64,000 nucleotides of DNA from Gramella sp. MAR_2010_147 (lineage in GTDB: Bacteria; Bacteroidota; Bacteroidia; Flavobacteriales; Flavobacteriaceae), in contig NZ_LT629741.1 of the NCBI RefSeq assembly GCF_900105135.1, positions 1,674,001 to 1,738,000 of the forward strand, written 5' to 3'. A program made the position numbers and the translations under genes. This document shows, in pieces, positions 1-8,295 of this stretch. The notes under the pieces were generated by a model that saw only the letters and a program-made list of their open reading frames with translations, was not told the DNA's origin and searched no databases. Each line of letters opens with the position of its first letter. The stretch's first letter is position 1.

Positions 1-452
1 ATGCAGAGGGCTGGGACTGGAAAAATGAAAATGATATAAGCTCCCCGGCGTACTGGCATAAGATTGACGATGAATGGCATCAATATACCATGAATGGGCT
101 TGTTAAGCTGAATCAAAAAGCACCGGTCACCCATATTTCATATTTTGAAGCATTTGCTTATTCCCAATGGAAAGGAATGCGATTACCAACCGAAGAAGAG
201 TGGGAATCGGCCCAAAGTAAATTTAATTGGGGAACGAGATGGGAATGGACCGAAAGCGCTTATGCTCCATATCCCAATTATAAAAAACCTGAAGGAGCCC
301 TTGGAGAGTACAATGGTAAATTCATGGTAAGTCAAAAAGTTTTAAGAGGCAGTTCGGTTGCTACCTCCAACAATCATAGCAGACCAACCTATAGAAATTT
401 TTTTCATCCGCAGCTCAGATGGCAGTTTACAGGCTTCAGACTGGCAAAATAG
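1..452 (+). CDS. egtB: Ergothioneine biosynthesis protein EgtB, C-terminal part
   Basis: This is the last 149 codons of a gene that starts left of the window; the frame is open from base 3. The visible part is the end of a formylglycine-generating-enzyme-like sulfatase-modifying fold, with RLPTEEEWE, an RWEWTES segment, an RGSS turn and the closing RNFFHP..RWQFTGFRLA pattern typical of EgtB. EgtB is a non-heme iron oxygenase that joins a thiol donor to trimethylhistidine. The N-terminal DinB-like domain and iron-binding histidines are outside the window. The egtD gene follows after only 12 bases, which supports the EgtB call over other sulfatase-modifying-factor proteins. Which thiol donor it uses cannot be seen here. 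Confidence 0.88.
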   Translation, partial: AEGWDWKNENDISSPAYWHKIDDEWHQYTMNGLVKLNQKAPVTHISYFEAFAYSQWKGMRLPTEEEWESAQSKFNWGTRWEWTESAYAPYPNYKKPEGALGEYNGKFMVSQKVLRGSSVATSNNHSRPTYRNFFHPQLRWQFTGFRLAK

Positions 453-464
453 TGATAGATTTAT

Positions 465-1433
465 ATGAAAAATCCACCAGAAACAATGTTTGAAACAGCC
501 TTTGCTGAAGATACCTATAAAGGACTCACGAGCTATCCCAAATACCTCTACTCTAAATACATCTATGACAAGAAGGGTGACAAACTCTTTCAAAAAATCA
601 TGGATATGCCAGAGTATTATTTAACTTCAAGCGAATTTGATATCCTCAAACTGAATGCTGATGCGATCACCAATTCATTTAGCAGTGAAGATGGCCTGGA
701 TCTAATTGAACTTGGCGCTGGTGACGGGAAAAAGACAAAGATAATTCTTAAAAAACTCATTGCGAAAAATGCCAAATTTGATTATTTACCTATAGACATC
801 AGTCAAAATGTTCTTGACGAATTGAAAGATGCTCTTAGTTATGAAATTCCCGAAGTCAATGTAAAAGTGCAGCAGGGAACCTATTTTAAGACACTCGAAA
901 AACTTTCGGAATATAATACTCGAAAAAAAGTGATCCTTGTTTTAGGAAGTAATATTGGCAACCTATCTCATAAGGAAGCTGTTGATTTTCTCGCTCATAT
1001 TGCCAAGGCAATGAGCCAGGAGGACATGCTTTTTATGGGTTTTGATCAAAAGAAACATCCCCAGAAGATCCTGGATGCTTATAATGATCCTGCCGGAATT
1101 ACTGAAGAATTTAATAAGAACTTACTGGTAAGGATTAATACTGAATTAGGCGGCGAATTTAACACTGATAATTTTCTTCACTGGGAAACATACGATCCTG
1201 AAACCGGAACGGCAAAGAGTTTTCTGGTTAGTAAAAACCAACAGCAGGTAAATATTAAAAAACTTGGGCTGGAAATTAATTTTGATGCATGGGAAAGCAT
1301 TCATACCGAAATTTCCCAAAAATATGATGATTCCATCGTAAACTGGCTGGCCGATGAAGCCGGGCTTTTAGTAGAGAAGTCCTTTAGTGATAAGGAAAAT
1401 TACTATAAAAACTATATCTTTAGAAGAAAGTAA
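465..1433 (+). CDS. egtD: L-histidine N-alpha-methyltransferase EgtD
   Basis: A SAM-dependent methyltransferase of 322 residues, the normal length for EgtD, which trimethylates the alpha-amino group of histidine to hercynine. The sequence shows the family start (KGLTSYPKYLYSKYIYD), MPEYYLTSSE at residues 48-57, and SAM motif I (ELGAGDG) at about 82-88. LVLGSNIGNL near residue 165 and a late tyrosine-rich segment also fit. It lies 12 bases after egtB on the same strand, so the two are almost certainly co-transcribed. No Shine-Dalgarno sequence precedes the ATG, as is usual in this phylum. No egtC, egtA or egtE is visible. Confidence 0.9.
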   Translation: MKNPPETMFETAFAEDTYKGLTSYPKYLYSKYIYDKKGDKLFQKIMDMPEYYLTSSEFDILKLNADAITNSFSSEDGLDLIELGAGDGKKTKIILKKLIAKNAKFDYLPIDISQNVLDELKDALSYEIPEVNVKVQQGTYFKTLEKLSEYNTRKKVILVLGSNIGNLSHKEAVDFLAHIAKAMSQEDMLFMGFDQKKHPQKILDAYNDPAGITEEFNKNLLVRINTELGGEFNTDNFLHWETYDPETGTAKSFLVSKNQQQVNIKKLGLEINFDAWESIHTEISQKYDDSIVNWLADEAGLLVEKSFSDKENYYKNYIFRRK

Positions 1434-1451
1434 CTTCTAATTTATTAGATT

Positions 1452-1736
1452 ATGAAAGCCATCTGGAATGACACAATAATTGCTGAAAGTTCCAATACCA
1501 AAATCGTGGAAAACAACCATTATTTTCCCAGAGAGGACATTAAGGAAGAATATTTTGAACCTAGCGATTCTCATACACGCTGCCCCTGGAAAGGCAAGGC
1601 GTCATATTTTCACATAAAGGTTAACAAAGAAATTAATAAGGATGCAGCATGGTATTACCCTGAGGCTAGTCACGCTGCAAAACCTATTGAAAATCACGTT
1701 GCATTCTGGAATGGAGTTAAAGTGGTGGAAGACTAA
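1452..1736 (+). CDS. DUF427 domain protein
   Basis: A 94-residue soluble protein matching the DUF427 fold throughout: MKAIWNDTIIAES at the start, the central YFEPSDSHTRCPWKGKASY block and the late WYYPEAS..KPIENHVAFW block are the diagnostic pieces. No biochemical function is firmly established for this small beta-rich family. It begins 18 bases after egtD and may be the third gene of that transcript. There is no signal peptide, membrane segment or obvious catalytic motif. The family call is secure; the role is not known. Confidence 0.85.
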   Translation: MKAIWNDTIIAESSNTKIVENNHYFPREDIKEEYFEPSDSHTRCPWKGKASYFHIKVNKEINKDAAWYYPEASHAAKPIENHVAFWNGVKVVED

Positions 1737-1756
1737 TCTCCTCCAAAATGAGATGT

Positions 1757-2047
1757 TCAGACTTTTAAAACACTATTTTCAGTAGCGGCATAATCATTCC
1801 ATTTGTAAGCATCGGCTTCAGATTCATTAACCCATTCCCCATCAACGATATATCTAAATTGATATTCCCTATCTACAGGAAGATTTAAATGTCCCTTGAA
1901 ATTTCCGTTCTTATATTTTTTCAGGGAAGATGTATTCCAGTTACTGAAATCACCCGCTACTTCAACTTTGTTAGCCTCCTTTGCAGGCACTACAAAAGTT
2001 ATCTTACACTCCGGTTTAGATTTCAGGTATTGCTTTGTAATTGGCAT
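1757..2047 (-). CDS. Isolated glycogen-binding (CBM48/AMPK-like) domain protein
   Basis: A 96-residue protein that is almost entirely one early-set/CBM48 beta-sandwich. KITFVVPAKEANKVEVAGDFSNWN gives the first strands and the conserved turn, and REYQFRYIVDGEWVNE gives the conserved FRY-DG-W signature. Such domains bind alpha-glucans in glycogen-branching enzymes and AMPK beta subunits. Here it stands alone with no catalytic partner nearby. It converges on the DUF427 gene with 20 bases between. The fold is clear, but glycan binding by a stand-alone copy is inferred. Confidence 0.8.
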   Translation of the reverse strand: MPITKQYLKSKPECKITFVVPAKEANKVEVAGDFSNWNTSSLKKYKNGNFKGHLNLPVDREYQFRYIVDGEWVNESEADAYKWNDYAATENSVLKV

Positions 2048-2244
2048 GACTTAAATATTTAAAATTTCATGCTCCAAATTAAAACCATAAAGACTTATAA
2101 AACAATAAAAATCAGTTAGTTGAAATCATTTTTCCGAATTTAAAAATGAAAGCCGCCTTCATCTATGAAATTGAAAATACGCAAACGATATAATTCTACA
2201 TTTTTGTAAAATCTGTAAAGTTACAGCCTTTAAAAATTTTCAAT
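2048..2244. other. AT-rich gap with nothing recognised
   Basis: This gap lies between the CBM48 protein and the class V aminotransferase, both on the minus strand. It is AT-rich with several stop codons in every frame. I see no clear hairpin terminator, promoter box or short gene. Confidence 0.5.
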
Positions 2245-3321
2245 TTAGATCTTCAAAACCTTGAAAAGATGATCCAGATCTTTTTCTGAATTAAAATAAT
2301 GTATACTCAGCCTGATTCCCTCTCCACGTTGAGAAGTAATAATTCCTTCTCCTCTCAATTTATTGAACAGATTCTCATCACCTTTTATATTAAAAAGTGA
2401 AGAATAATCCCGACGATTAACAGTCCATTTTTCCAATAATCCGGCGCCGACAAGCCTATCCCTTGCTATTTTTTTTAGATCATTAATTTTATTCTGGATA
2501 TTCTCCATTCCTTTTTGATTAATTTGATCTATCGCTACTTTCACACTTCCAAAATTGAGCGTATCGTAATGTCCCGGTTCAAATTTGCCAATAAAATTTC
2601 CCTCGTGAGCCTTATATTTTCCCTGGAGCGATCCAAATCCCAGATGTTTAGGAGAAAGTTTCCCCTGTACGCTTTCATTAAAAAGCATAAATCCGTTACC
2701 ATAACCAGCATTCATCCATTTATAGCAGCTGCTAATAGCAATATCTATCCCAGAATCATCAAAATTGAAGTTTTCGGTTCCAAAATACTGGGTCCCATCA
2801 GCAATAAGAATAAGATCGGGAAATCTATCTTTTAATTCTTTAAGAAAATCAATACTTAGTTTTACACCATTAATATATTGTACAATGCTAAAGGCAAAAA
2901 TTTGAGGCTTTTCTTTTTCTATTTTTGCAAGGATATTATTTTCAAGGTCCTCATCTATTTCAGCATGAATTACCTCAAAGTCCCTTGATTCCACTGGCCA
3001 ATTAACAGAAGGATAATCATTTTTAAGCAAAAGTACTTTTTTGGGTTTATCAAGGCTTTCCAGAACGCTATTAAACCCATAGGAAAAATTAGGAATTAAA
3101 GCGACCCTGTTAGGAGCGCAGTGAAAAAAATCACCTATACTTTCCCTCACATCTGTAAGCATTTCTCCCATTTTCTCTTTAAGAAGACTGGCTTTAATAA
3201 GAAAATCCAAATCATGTTCCTGTCTAAATTCCCAAACTTTTTCAGAAAGAAGCCCGGAGGCGGCGGTATTTAAATAGGTATATTGTTCAAGTACGGGAAA
3301 GCCTTTTCTTAAATTATCCAT
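2245..3321 (-). CDS. Class V aminotransferase family PLP enzyme
   Basis: A fold-type I PLP enzyme of 358 residues. It starts with FPVLEQYTYLNTAASG, the typical beginning of class V aminotransferases related to cysteine desulfurases. Asp175 in IADGTQYFG should hold the pyridine nitrogen, and Lys201 in SSCYKWMNAGYG should form the Schiff base. The loop carrying the desulfurase active-site Cys is not recognisable, and no Fe-S genes (sufE, sufB, iscU) lie nearby. A general aminotransferase, lyase or kynureninase-like role is therefore as likely as sulfur mobilisation. It is divergent from the 2TM gene; the substrate is unknown. Confidence 0.8.
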   Translation of the reverse strand: MDNLRKGFPVLEQYTYLNTAASGLLSEKVWEFRQEHDLDFLIKASLLKEKMGEMLTDVRESIGDFFHCAPNRVALIPNFSYGFNSVLESLDKPKKVLLLKNDYPSVNWPVESRDFEVIHAEIDEDLENNILAKIEKEKPQIFAFSIVQYINGVKLSIDFLKELKDRFPDLILIADGTQYFGTENFNFDDSGIDIAISSCYKWMNAGYGNGFMLFNESVQGKLSPKHLGFGSLQGKYKAHEGNFIGKFEPGHYDTLNFGSVKVAIDQINQKGMENIQNKINDLKKIARDRLVGAGLLEKWTVNRRDYSSLFNIKGDENLFNKLRGEGIITSQRGEGIRLSIHYFNSEKDLDHLFKVLKI

Positions 3322-3325
3322 AAGC

Positions 3326-3358
3326 TTTGGAAGTTCTTTTTATAAAAATGTAAATTTG
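3326..3358 (+). promoter_or_regulatory. Bacteroidetes-type promoter for the 2TM-domain gene
   Basis: TTTG at 3326-3329 and a perfect -7 box TAAATTTG at 3351-3358 are separated by 21 bases, close to the -33/-7 arrangement of Bacteroidetes sigma-70. The ATG of the next gene lies 26 bases downstream. Confidence 0.6.
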
Positions 3359-3383
3359 ATACTACACTAATGTAACTGTTATT

Positions 3384-3842
3384 ATGTTTTCTAAAAAGAA
3401 AAACAATTCCGAAGTAGATTACGAACAGCGTGAGCTATATGAAAATGCGAGAAAAAGAGCCAGGCAAAAAAAACGACTCTTTCAGCATTTCGTGATATTT
3501 TTAATTGGAGCTGTGTTCCTTATAGTTCTAAACGTTGTTATAGGCTACCAGGAAGATTTTAAGCCTTTGGGATACAACTGGTTTGTATGGGCTGTGCTGC
3601 TTTGGACCCTCTTATTTCTTATTCATTTTTTCAATGTTTTTATCGTGAACAGTTTTATGGGAAAAGAATGGGAAACAAAACAGGTAGATAAACTGGTTAA
3701 AAAACAGAAAGAGAAAATAGCCAGATTAAAAGAGCAGGTTGAAAAAGATAATCCAGCTGCAGGGTCAAACGATAACACTAAAACTACCACGCCACCAAAA
3801 AGAATTAGTCCGGAAGATCCAGACAGACCAATAAACAGTTAA
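3384..3842 (+). CDS. 2TM domain membrane protein
   Basis: A 152-residue protein with the 2TM domain common in Flavobacteria. A basic N-terminal stretch (ARKRARQKKRLFQHF) leads into a first membrane helix (about residues 36-56), a short loop with a conserved-looking GYNWFVWA, and a second helix (about 72-93). A charged coiled-coil-like tail (KQVDKLVKKQKEKIARLKEQVEK) and a Pro/Thr-rich end follow. In this phylum the domain is often fused to LytTR or histidine-kinase proteins, but here it stands alone. It is six bases upstream of folA and probably co-transcribed with it. Function unknown. Confidence 0.82.
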   Translation: MFSKKKNNSEVDYEQRELYENARKRARQKKRLFQHFVIFLIGAVFLIVLNVVIGYQEDFKPLGYNWFVWAVLLWTLLFLIHFFNVFIVNSFMGKEWETKQVDKLVKKQKEKIARLKEQVEKDNPAAGSNDNTKTTTPPKRISPEDPDRPINS

Positions 3843-3847
3843 GACAA

Positions 3848-4330
3848 ATGCTTACAATGATCGCTGCTGCTGCAGAAAATAACGCATTGGGAAAAGACAA
3901 CGACCTCGTCTGGCATTTACCAGACGATTTTAAGAGATTTAAAAGGTTCACTTCCGGCCATCATATTATTATGGGAAGAAAGACCTTCGAATCATTCCCT
4001 AAATTACTGCCTAATCGAACTCATGTAATTATTACGCGCCAAAAAGATTATCAGCCAAAAGATACCATTGTTGTTGGTTCTATTGAAGAAGCCATTAAAG
4101 TTTCCAAGCTCGATGAACAACCTTTTATTATTGGCGGCGGAGAGATCTACAAATTAGGAATGGAAATGTCCAGGAAAATTGAACTTACTCGTGTTCATGG
4201 AGAGTTTGAAGCCGATACTTATTTCCCTGAAATTAATGAGGATGAATGGGAATTGGTGAAAGAGCAATTTCACGACAAAGATGAAAAACATGATTATTCT
4301 TTTACGTATTTAACCTATGAGCGTAAATGA
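3848..4330 (+). CDS. folA: Dihydrofolate reductase
   Basis: A 160-residue DHFR, the standard bacterial length. It reduces dihydrofolate to tetrahydrofolate with NADPH. Visible family marks are IAAAAENNALGKDNDLVWHLP, the catalytic acid Asp27 in PDDFKRFK (same numbering as the E. coli enzyme), the NADPH-site MGRKTFES at about 42-49, and IIGGGEIY with the conserved Gly-Gly. The end overlaps the next gene by 14 bases, implying translational coupling. thyA is not in the window. Confidence 0.95.
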   Translation: MLTMIAAAAENNALGKDNDLVWHLPDDFKRFKRFTSGHHIIMGRKTFESFPKLLPNRTHVIITRQKDYQPKDTIVVGSIEEAIKVSKLDEQPFIIGGGEIYKLGMEMSRKIELTRVHGEFEADTYFPEINEDEWELVKEQFHDKDEKHDYSFTYLTYERK

Positions 4331-5177
4331 TCCAAAAACCATTCTATCTAAAATTGCACGGGTCTTTGGAAAAGATCTAACAAAATTTTCAATTCTTACA
4401 GGTGGAGATATCAATGAAGTTTTTCTTATAGAATGTGGATCTGAAAAATTCGTGGTTAAACTCAATGATTCTGAAAAGTTTCCAGGAATGTTCGAAGCTG
4501 AAAAAACTGGGCTTGAGGAACTATACGATGCTTCAGCAATTGATATTCCGGAGGTTTTAAAGACTGGGAAAGTTTCATCAAAATCTTATCTACTTCTTGA
4601 ACATAAAAATGCTGCTCCCAAAATTTCAGGTTTTTGGGAAATGTTTGGAGAACAACTGGCTAAATTACACCAGCAGTCTTCAAAATCATTCGGTTTTCGT
4701 AAAGACAATTATATAGGGAGTCTTCCGCAGTATAATGAGCATAGAGATTCGGCAGCTGAATTTTATATAGACATGAGGCTTCAACCTCAGATTGAGATGG
4801 CTGAAAATAAAGGCTTTCAGCTAAACGTAAAAGATTCTTTTTACAGGAACTGTGAAAACTTAATTCCTTCTGAACCACCGGCGCTTATTCACGGTGATCT
4901 CTGGAATGGGAACTATCTTGTAAATGCCCAGGGAAATCCCTGTTTGATAGACCCTGCTGTTACTTATGCGCCCAGAGAAATGGATCTGGGAATGATGAAA
5001 CTTTTCGGCGGATTTCATGAAAATTTATTTCAAACCTATAATGAGATTTTTCCACTACAGGGAAACTGGGAGGAAAGAATTTCTTTATGGCAGTTATATT
5101 ATTTACTGGTTCACTTGAATATTTTCGGAGCAGGTTATAGATCTCAGGTAACTGCTATCATTAAAAGATTTAGTTGA
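4317..5177 (+). CDS. Fructosamine kinase family protein
   Basis: A 286-residue kinase of the fructosamine-3-kinase/aminoglycoside phosphotransferase fold. FVVKLN supplies the ATP-binding lysine, IHGDLWNGN (catalytic Asp194) is the Brenner-type loop, and LIDPAVTYAPREMDLGM with LFGGF is diagnostic for fructosamine kinases. Bacterial members phosphorylate ketoamines on glycated amines or proteins so that the sugar can be removed; the exact substrate here is inferred. It overlaps folA by 14 bases and is probably in the 2TM-folA-kinase operon. Confidence 0.88.
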   Translation: MSVNDPKTILSKIARVFGKDLTKFSILTGGDINEVFLIECGSEKFVVKLNDSEKFPGMFEAEKTGLEELYDASAIDIPEVLKTGKVSSKSYLLLEHKNAAPKISGFWEMFGEQLAKLHQQSSKSFGFRKDNYIGSLPQYNEHRDSAAEFYIDMRLQPQIEMAENKGFQLNVKDSFYRNCENLIPSEPPALIHGDLWNGNYLVNAQGNPCLIDPAVTYAPREMDLGMMKLFGGFHENLFQTYNEIFPLQGNWEERISLWQLYYLLVHLNIFGAGYRSQVTAIIKRFS

Positions 5178-5275
5178 TTTTACAATTCTTAACAACAGTC
5201 TTTCTTTTTTTAATACTTCATTAGCGCATAAAGCGTCTTATCTAAAGTATCTTCATATCAAATAAAAAACTGATT

Positions 5276-5776
5276 ATGAGTACTAAGAATTTATATGACG
5301 ATAAAGCAAGAGAAAAGATCAAGGAACTCGCAGAAGATGTAGACTTTTGCATGCTGGTGACCAATATGGACGAAAAACCATTAAGTGCCGTTCCAATGTC
5401 TACTAAACAGGTAGACGATCACGGAGCTGTTTGGTTCTTAAGCAAAAGTGATAGTGAGCATAATAGAAATATTAAAAAAGATAGCGATGTTCAATTGCTT
5501 TATAGCGGAACTTCAGACATGGAATTTTTGAGCGTATATGGTGAAGCGTTTATTGAAACTAACCGTGACGTGATCCATGATCTATATTCCAAGGCAGATA
5601 ATGCATGGTTTGATGGAAAAGATGATCCAAGTATTACTGCCATTAAAGTAAATCCAAAAGAAGCCTATTATTGGGATAATAAGGATAATAAAATGATCAC
5701 TCTATTCAAGTTAGGAATGGCTGCAGTAAGTGGCAAAAATCAGGATATTGGAGAAAAAGGAAAATTAGAAGTATAA
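5276..5776 (+). CDS. Pyridoxamine 5'-phosphate oxidase-like (general stress protein 26 type) protein
   Basis: A 166-residue split-barrel flavin-binding protein. The segments CMLVTNMDEKPLSAVPMSTK, GAVWFLSKSDSEHNRNIKKD and VQLLYSG, and the YYWDNKDNK..TLFKLG end, match the general stress protein 26 branch of the PNPOx family, which binds FMN or FAD. The family is often induced by stress; no specific reaction is established for this branch. The gene stands alone and is followed directly by a strong terminator. Confidence 0.85.
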   Translation: MSTKNLYDDKAREKIKELAEDVDFCMLVTNMDEKPLSAVPMSTKQVDDHGAVWFLSKSDSEHNRNIKKDSDVQLLYSGTSDMEFLSVYGEAFIETNRDVIHDLYSKADNAWFDGKDDPSITAIKVNPKEAYYWDNKDNKMITLFKLGMAAVSGKNQDIGEKGKLEV

Positions 5777-5796
5777 AAGACTGTATTTGTCGGAAG

Positions 5797-5834
5797 AGAC
5801 CTCATAACGAATCTTTGTTGTGAGGTCTTTTTAT
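5797..5834 (+). terminator. Intrinsic terminator after the stress protein gene
   Basis: AGACCTCATAAC pairs with GTTGTGAGGTCT across an eight-base loop, with one wobble pair, followed by a T-rich run. It lies about 20 bases after the stop codon. Confidence 0.8.
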
Positions 5835-5841
5835 TTATACC

Positions 5842-5849
5842 TATTTTTG
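5842..5849 (+). promoter_or_regulatory. -7 box for fabD
   Basis: TATTTTTG is a perfect TAnnTTTG box 19 bases before the fabD ATG. A TTG at 5818-5820, inside the upstream terminator stem, could serve as the -33 element at 21 bases, so terminator and promoter would overlap. Confidence 0.55.
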
Positions 5850-5868
5850 TTTATCTAAAGTAAAATTT

Positions 5869-6753
5869 ATGAAAGCATACATATTTCCCGGTCAGGGAGC
5901 CCAGTTTTCGGGAATGGGATTAGATATTTTTCAAAAATCTCCTGAAGCACAGGAACTGTTTAACAAAGCAAATGACATATTAGGATTTTCTATTACAGAC
6001 ATTATGTTTGAAGGTTCTGCAGAAGATCTTAAAGAAACAAAAGTTACTCAACCCGCTGTTTTTCTACATTCTGTAATTTTAAGCAAAGTACTGGGCGATC
6101 ATTTTAAACCTGATATGGTTGCAGGTCATTCGCTTGGGGAATTTTCAGCTTTAGTTGCCAATGGTGTATTAAGCTTTGAAGACGGTTTAAAACTGGTTTC
6201 TCAAAGAGCACAGGCGATGCAAAAAGCATGTGAAATAGAACCTTCTACCATGGCTGCAGTTCTTGGCCTTGAAGATGAAATGGTTGAGTCTGTTTGTTCT
6301 GAAACCGAGGGGATCGTTGTCGCTGCAAATTATAACTGCCCTGGACAATTAGTGATCTCTGGAGCGTATGCTGCGGTTGAAAGAGCCTGTGAAAACCTGA
6401 AAGAAAGAGGCGCCAGAAGAGCCATGATATTACCGGTTGGAGGAGCTTTTCACTCCCCATTAATGGAACCTGCAAGAAAAGATCTTGCCGCAGCTATTGA
6501 AAACTCAACTTTCAATAAGCCAATTTGCCCTATATATCAAAATGTAAGCACTTTTGCTGTAAATGATCCTGCCGAGATCAAAAAGAATCTGGTTTTTCAA
6601 TTAACCGCTCCCGTTAAATGGACTCAATCTGTTCAAAACATGATTAAGGATGGAGCTTCTGAATTTGTAGAAGTTGGACCTGGAAAAGTATTACAGGGCT
6701 TAGTTAAGAAGATTGACAGAAGTATGGAAACTTCTTCCGCAGAGATCAAATAA
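5869..6753 (+). CDS. fabD: Malonyl CoA-acyl carrier protein transacylase
   Basis: A 294-residue FabD that moves malonyl groups from CoA to ACP to start type II fatty-acid synthesis. FPGQGAQ at 6-12, the nucleophile elbow GHSLGEF with Ser88, the partner His195 in AFHSPLM, and the late QNVS and VEVGPGKVL blocks are all present. Unlike many bacteria, no fabH, fabG or acpP is adjacent; the gene has its own promoter and terminator. Full length with no anomalies. Confidence 0.96.
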   Translation: MKAYIFPGQGAQFSGMGLDIFQKSPEAQELFNKANDILGFSITDIMFEGSAEDLKETKVTQPAVFLHSVILSKVLGDHFKPDMVAGHSLGEFSALVANGVLSFEDGLKLVSQRAQAMQKACEIEPSTMAAVLGLEDEMVESVCSETEGIVVAANYNCPGQLVISGAYAAVERACENLKERGARRAMILPVGGAFHSPLMEPARKDLAAAIENSTFNKPICPIYQNVSTFAVNDPAEIKKNLVFQLTAPVKWTQSVQNMIKDGASEFVEVGPGKVLQGLVKKIDRSMETSSAEIK

Positions 6754-6781
6754 ATAAAAAAAATCTTCTGAAGAAAATTAA

Positions 6782-6812
6782 AAAGCCCGATCAAACGATC
6801 AGGCTTTTTTTG
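6782..6812 (+). terminator. Intrinsic terminator after fabD
   Basis: AAGCCCGATC pairs with GATCAGGCTT, with one mismatch and a four-base loop, flanked by A- and T-runs, so it may work in both directions. Confidence 0.75.
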
Positions 6813-6823
6813 TATATTTTATC

Positions 6824-6882
6824 ATCCTGAACTTGTTTCAGTATCTTTTCTGAAGAATATGAAACAAGTTTAGATTGACGAA
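6824..6882. repeat. REP-like palindrome, copy 1
   Basis: CTGAACTTGTTTCAG and a degenerate inverted copy, ATGAAACAAGTTTAG, form a long stem in the gap between fabD and the amidohydrolase gene. The same core recurs in four other chromosomal gaps of this window. Confidence 0.65.
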
Positions 6883-6884
6883 AA

Positions 6885-8177
6885 TTACTTGTTTTTGTAA
6901 ACTTTTCCTTCCTTCATCACAAACTTCACATCTTCCATGGTTTTAATATTTTGAGTAGGATCTTCATCCACTGCAATAATATCAGCAAAGAATCCCGGAG
7001 CTATTTGCCCGCTTTCCGTTTCCATTTTCAGGATCTTCGCCGGGATTATAGTAGCCACTTGAATTGCTTCCATTGCAGGCATCCCTGCTTCTACCATAAA
7101 TCCAAATTCTTTGGCATTTTTACCATGCTTAAATACACCGGCATCGGTACCAAATGCAATTGGCACGCCTCTTTTATATGCTTTTGAAAATGTATTCTGA
7201 ATTTTAGGTCCAATTTCCCTTGCTTTTGGAACCACCAGTTCGGGATAATAATTTTCGATCTCGGCTTTCTCTGTCACTTCTTTCCCTGCAGTAATGGTTG
7301 GCACTAAATAAGCTCCCTTTTCTTTCATGAGATCCATCGTTGCTTCACTCATTAAAGTACCATGCTCAATAGTTGTTACACCAGCCTTAACTGCTCTTTG
7401 CATCCCGTCATCTCCATGGGCATGAGCCGCAACATGAAATCCATAATCTTTTGCTGTTCTTACAATCTCCTCGATCTCTTCATCAAAAAACTGCGGATTG
7501 GAACTACTTTTCGCTACACTTAAAACACCTCCGGTTGCGGTAATTTTTATAAGGTCTGCCCCATTTTTGTAACGTTGCCTAACAGCTTTACGAGCATCTT
7601 CAACGCTATTCACCACTCCTTCTTTTGGACCCGGATCCCCAATCATATTATTATTCATTCCATTAGTAGGGTCAGCATGTCCACCAGTTGTTGCTAAAGA
7701 TTTACCTGCGGTAAAAATTCTTGGACCAGGGATATTTCCTTTATTAATAGCATCTCGTAGTGCGATATTTACACCAGACCCTCCCAGATCTCTAACACTG
7801 GTAAAACCGGCCATTAATGTTTTTTTAGCAAAGCTTACTGAGCTAAAAGCATCATCAGCCGGATTATTTGTAAACCTTTGCAGGTATTTACTGGGATTTG
7901 TTTCACTCTCCAAATGTACATGCATATCTGTAAGTCCCGGTAATACCGTTTTACTCTTTAGATCAATTAAACTATCTGTGGTAGAAGGCGGATCTACAAA
8001 TCCTTTCTCTACACTTTTAATCTTATTTCCTGAAACGATGATGGTTTGATCATTGAGAACTTTTCCGTTCCTTGTGTCTACCAGTTTTCCTGCATGAATA
8101 TAAGTATCCTGAGCAGAAAGATGTACCGTAAATATTAAGGTTGCAACAATAGTAAAAAGTCTTTTCATAAATTTCAA
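6885..8177 (-). CDS. Secreted amidohydrolase (imidazolonepropionase-like)
   Basis: A 430-residue metal-dependent hydrolase of the amidohydrolase superfamily with a cleavable signal peptide (MKFMKRLFTIVATLIFTVHLSA), so it acts in the periplasm. Metal ligands His86 and His88 are in TDMHVH. KITATGG holds the likely bridging lysine, AAHAHGDDGM and TTIEHGT supply further histidines, and FGTDAGVF has the catalytic Asp. The arrangement matches the imidazolonepropionase-like/prolidase branch that hydrolyses cyclic imides or dipeptide-like amides. No hut gene is adjacent, so a histidine pathway role is not supported. Substrate unknown. Confidence 0.88.
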   Translation of the reverse strand: MKFMKRLFTIVATLIFTVHLSAQDTYIHAGKLVDTRNGKVLNDQTIIVSGNKIKSVEKGFVDPPSTTDSLIDLKSKTVLPGLTDMHVHLESETNPSKYLQRFTNNPADDAFSSVSFAKKTLMAGFTSVRDLGGSGVNIALRDAINKGNIPGPRIFTAGKSLATTGGHADPTNGMNNNMIGDPGPKEGVVNSVEDARKAVRQRYKNGADLIKITATGGVLSVAKSSSNPQFFDEEIEEIVRTAKDYGFHVAAHAHGDDGMQRAVKAGVTTIEHGTLMSEATMDLMKEKGAYLVPTITAGKEVTEKAEIENYYPELVVPKAREIGPKIQNTFSKAYKRGVPIAFGTDAGVFKHGKNAKEFGFMVEAGMPAMEAIQVATIIPAKILKMETESGQIAPGFFADIIAVDEDPTQNIKTMEDVKFVMKEGKVYKNK

Positions 8178-8245
8178 ATAAATAGTGGTTAAGGTTTCAG
8201 CAATATACAGAAATTACGTCTCATCGTTTTTAGCTTGTCGTTAAA

Positions 8246-8276
8246 ACAAAAAACCCGGCAGGTAGCCGGATTTTTT
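8246..8276 (-). terminator. Intrinsic terminator after the DegT-family gene
   Basis: CCGGC and GCCGG pair around a five-base loop, flanked by A-run and T-run extensions. It sits just past the stop of the minus-strand aminotransferase. Confidence 0.75.
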
Positions 8277-8295
8277 CACGTCAAAGTATATAGAA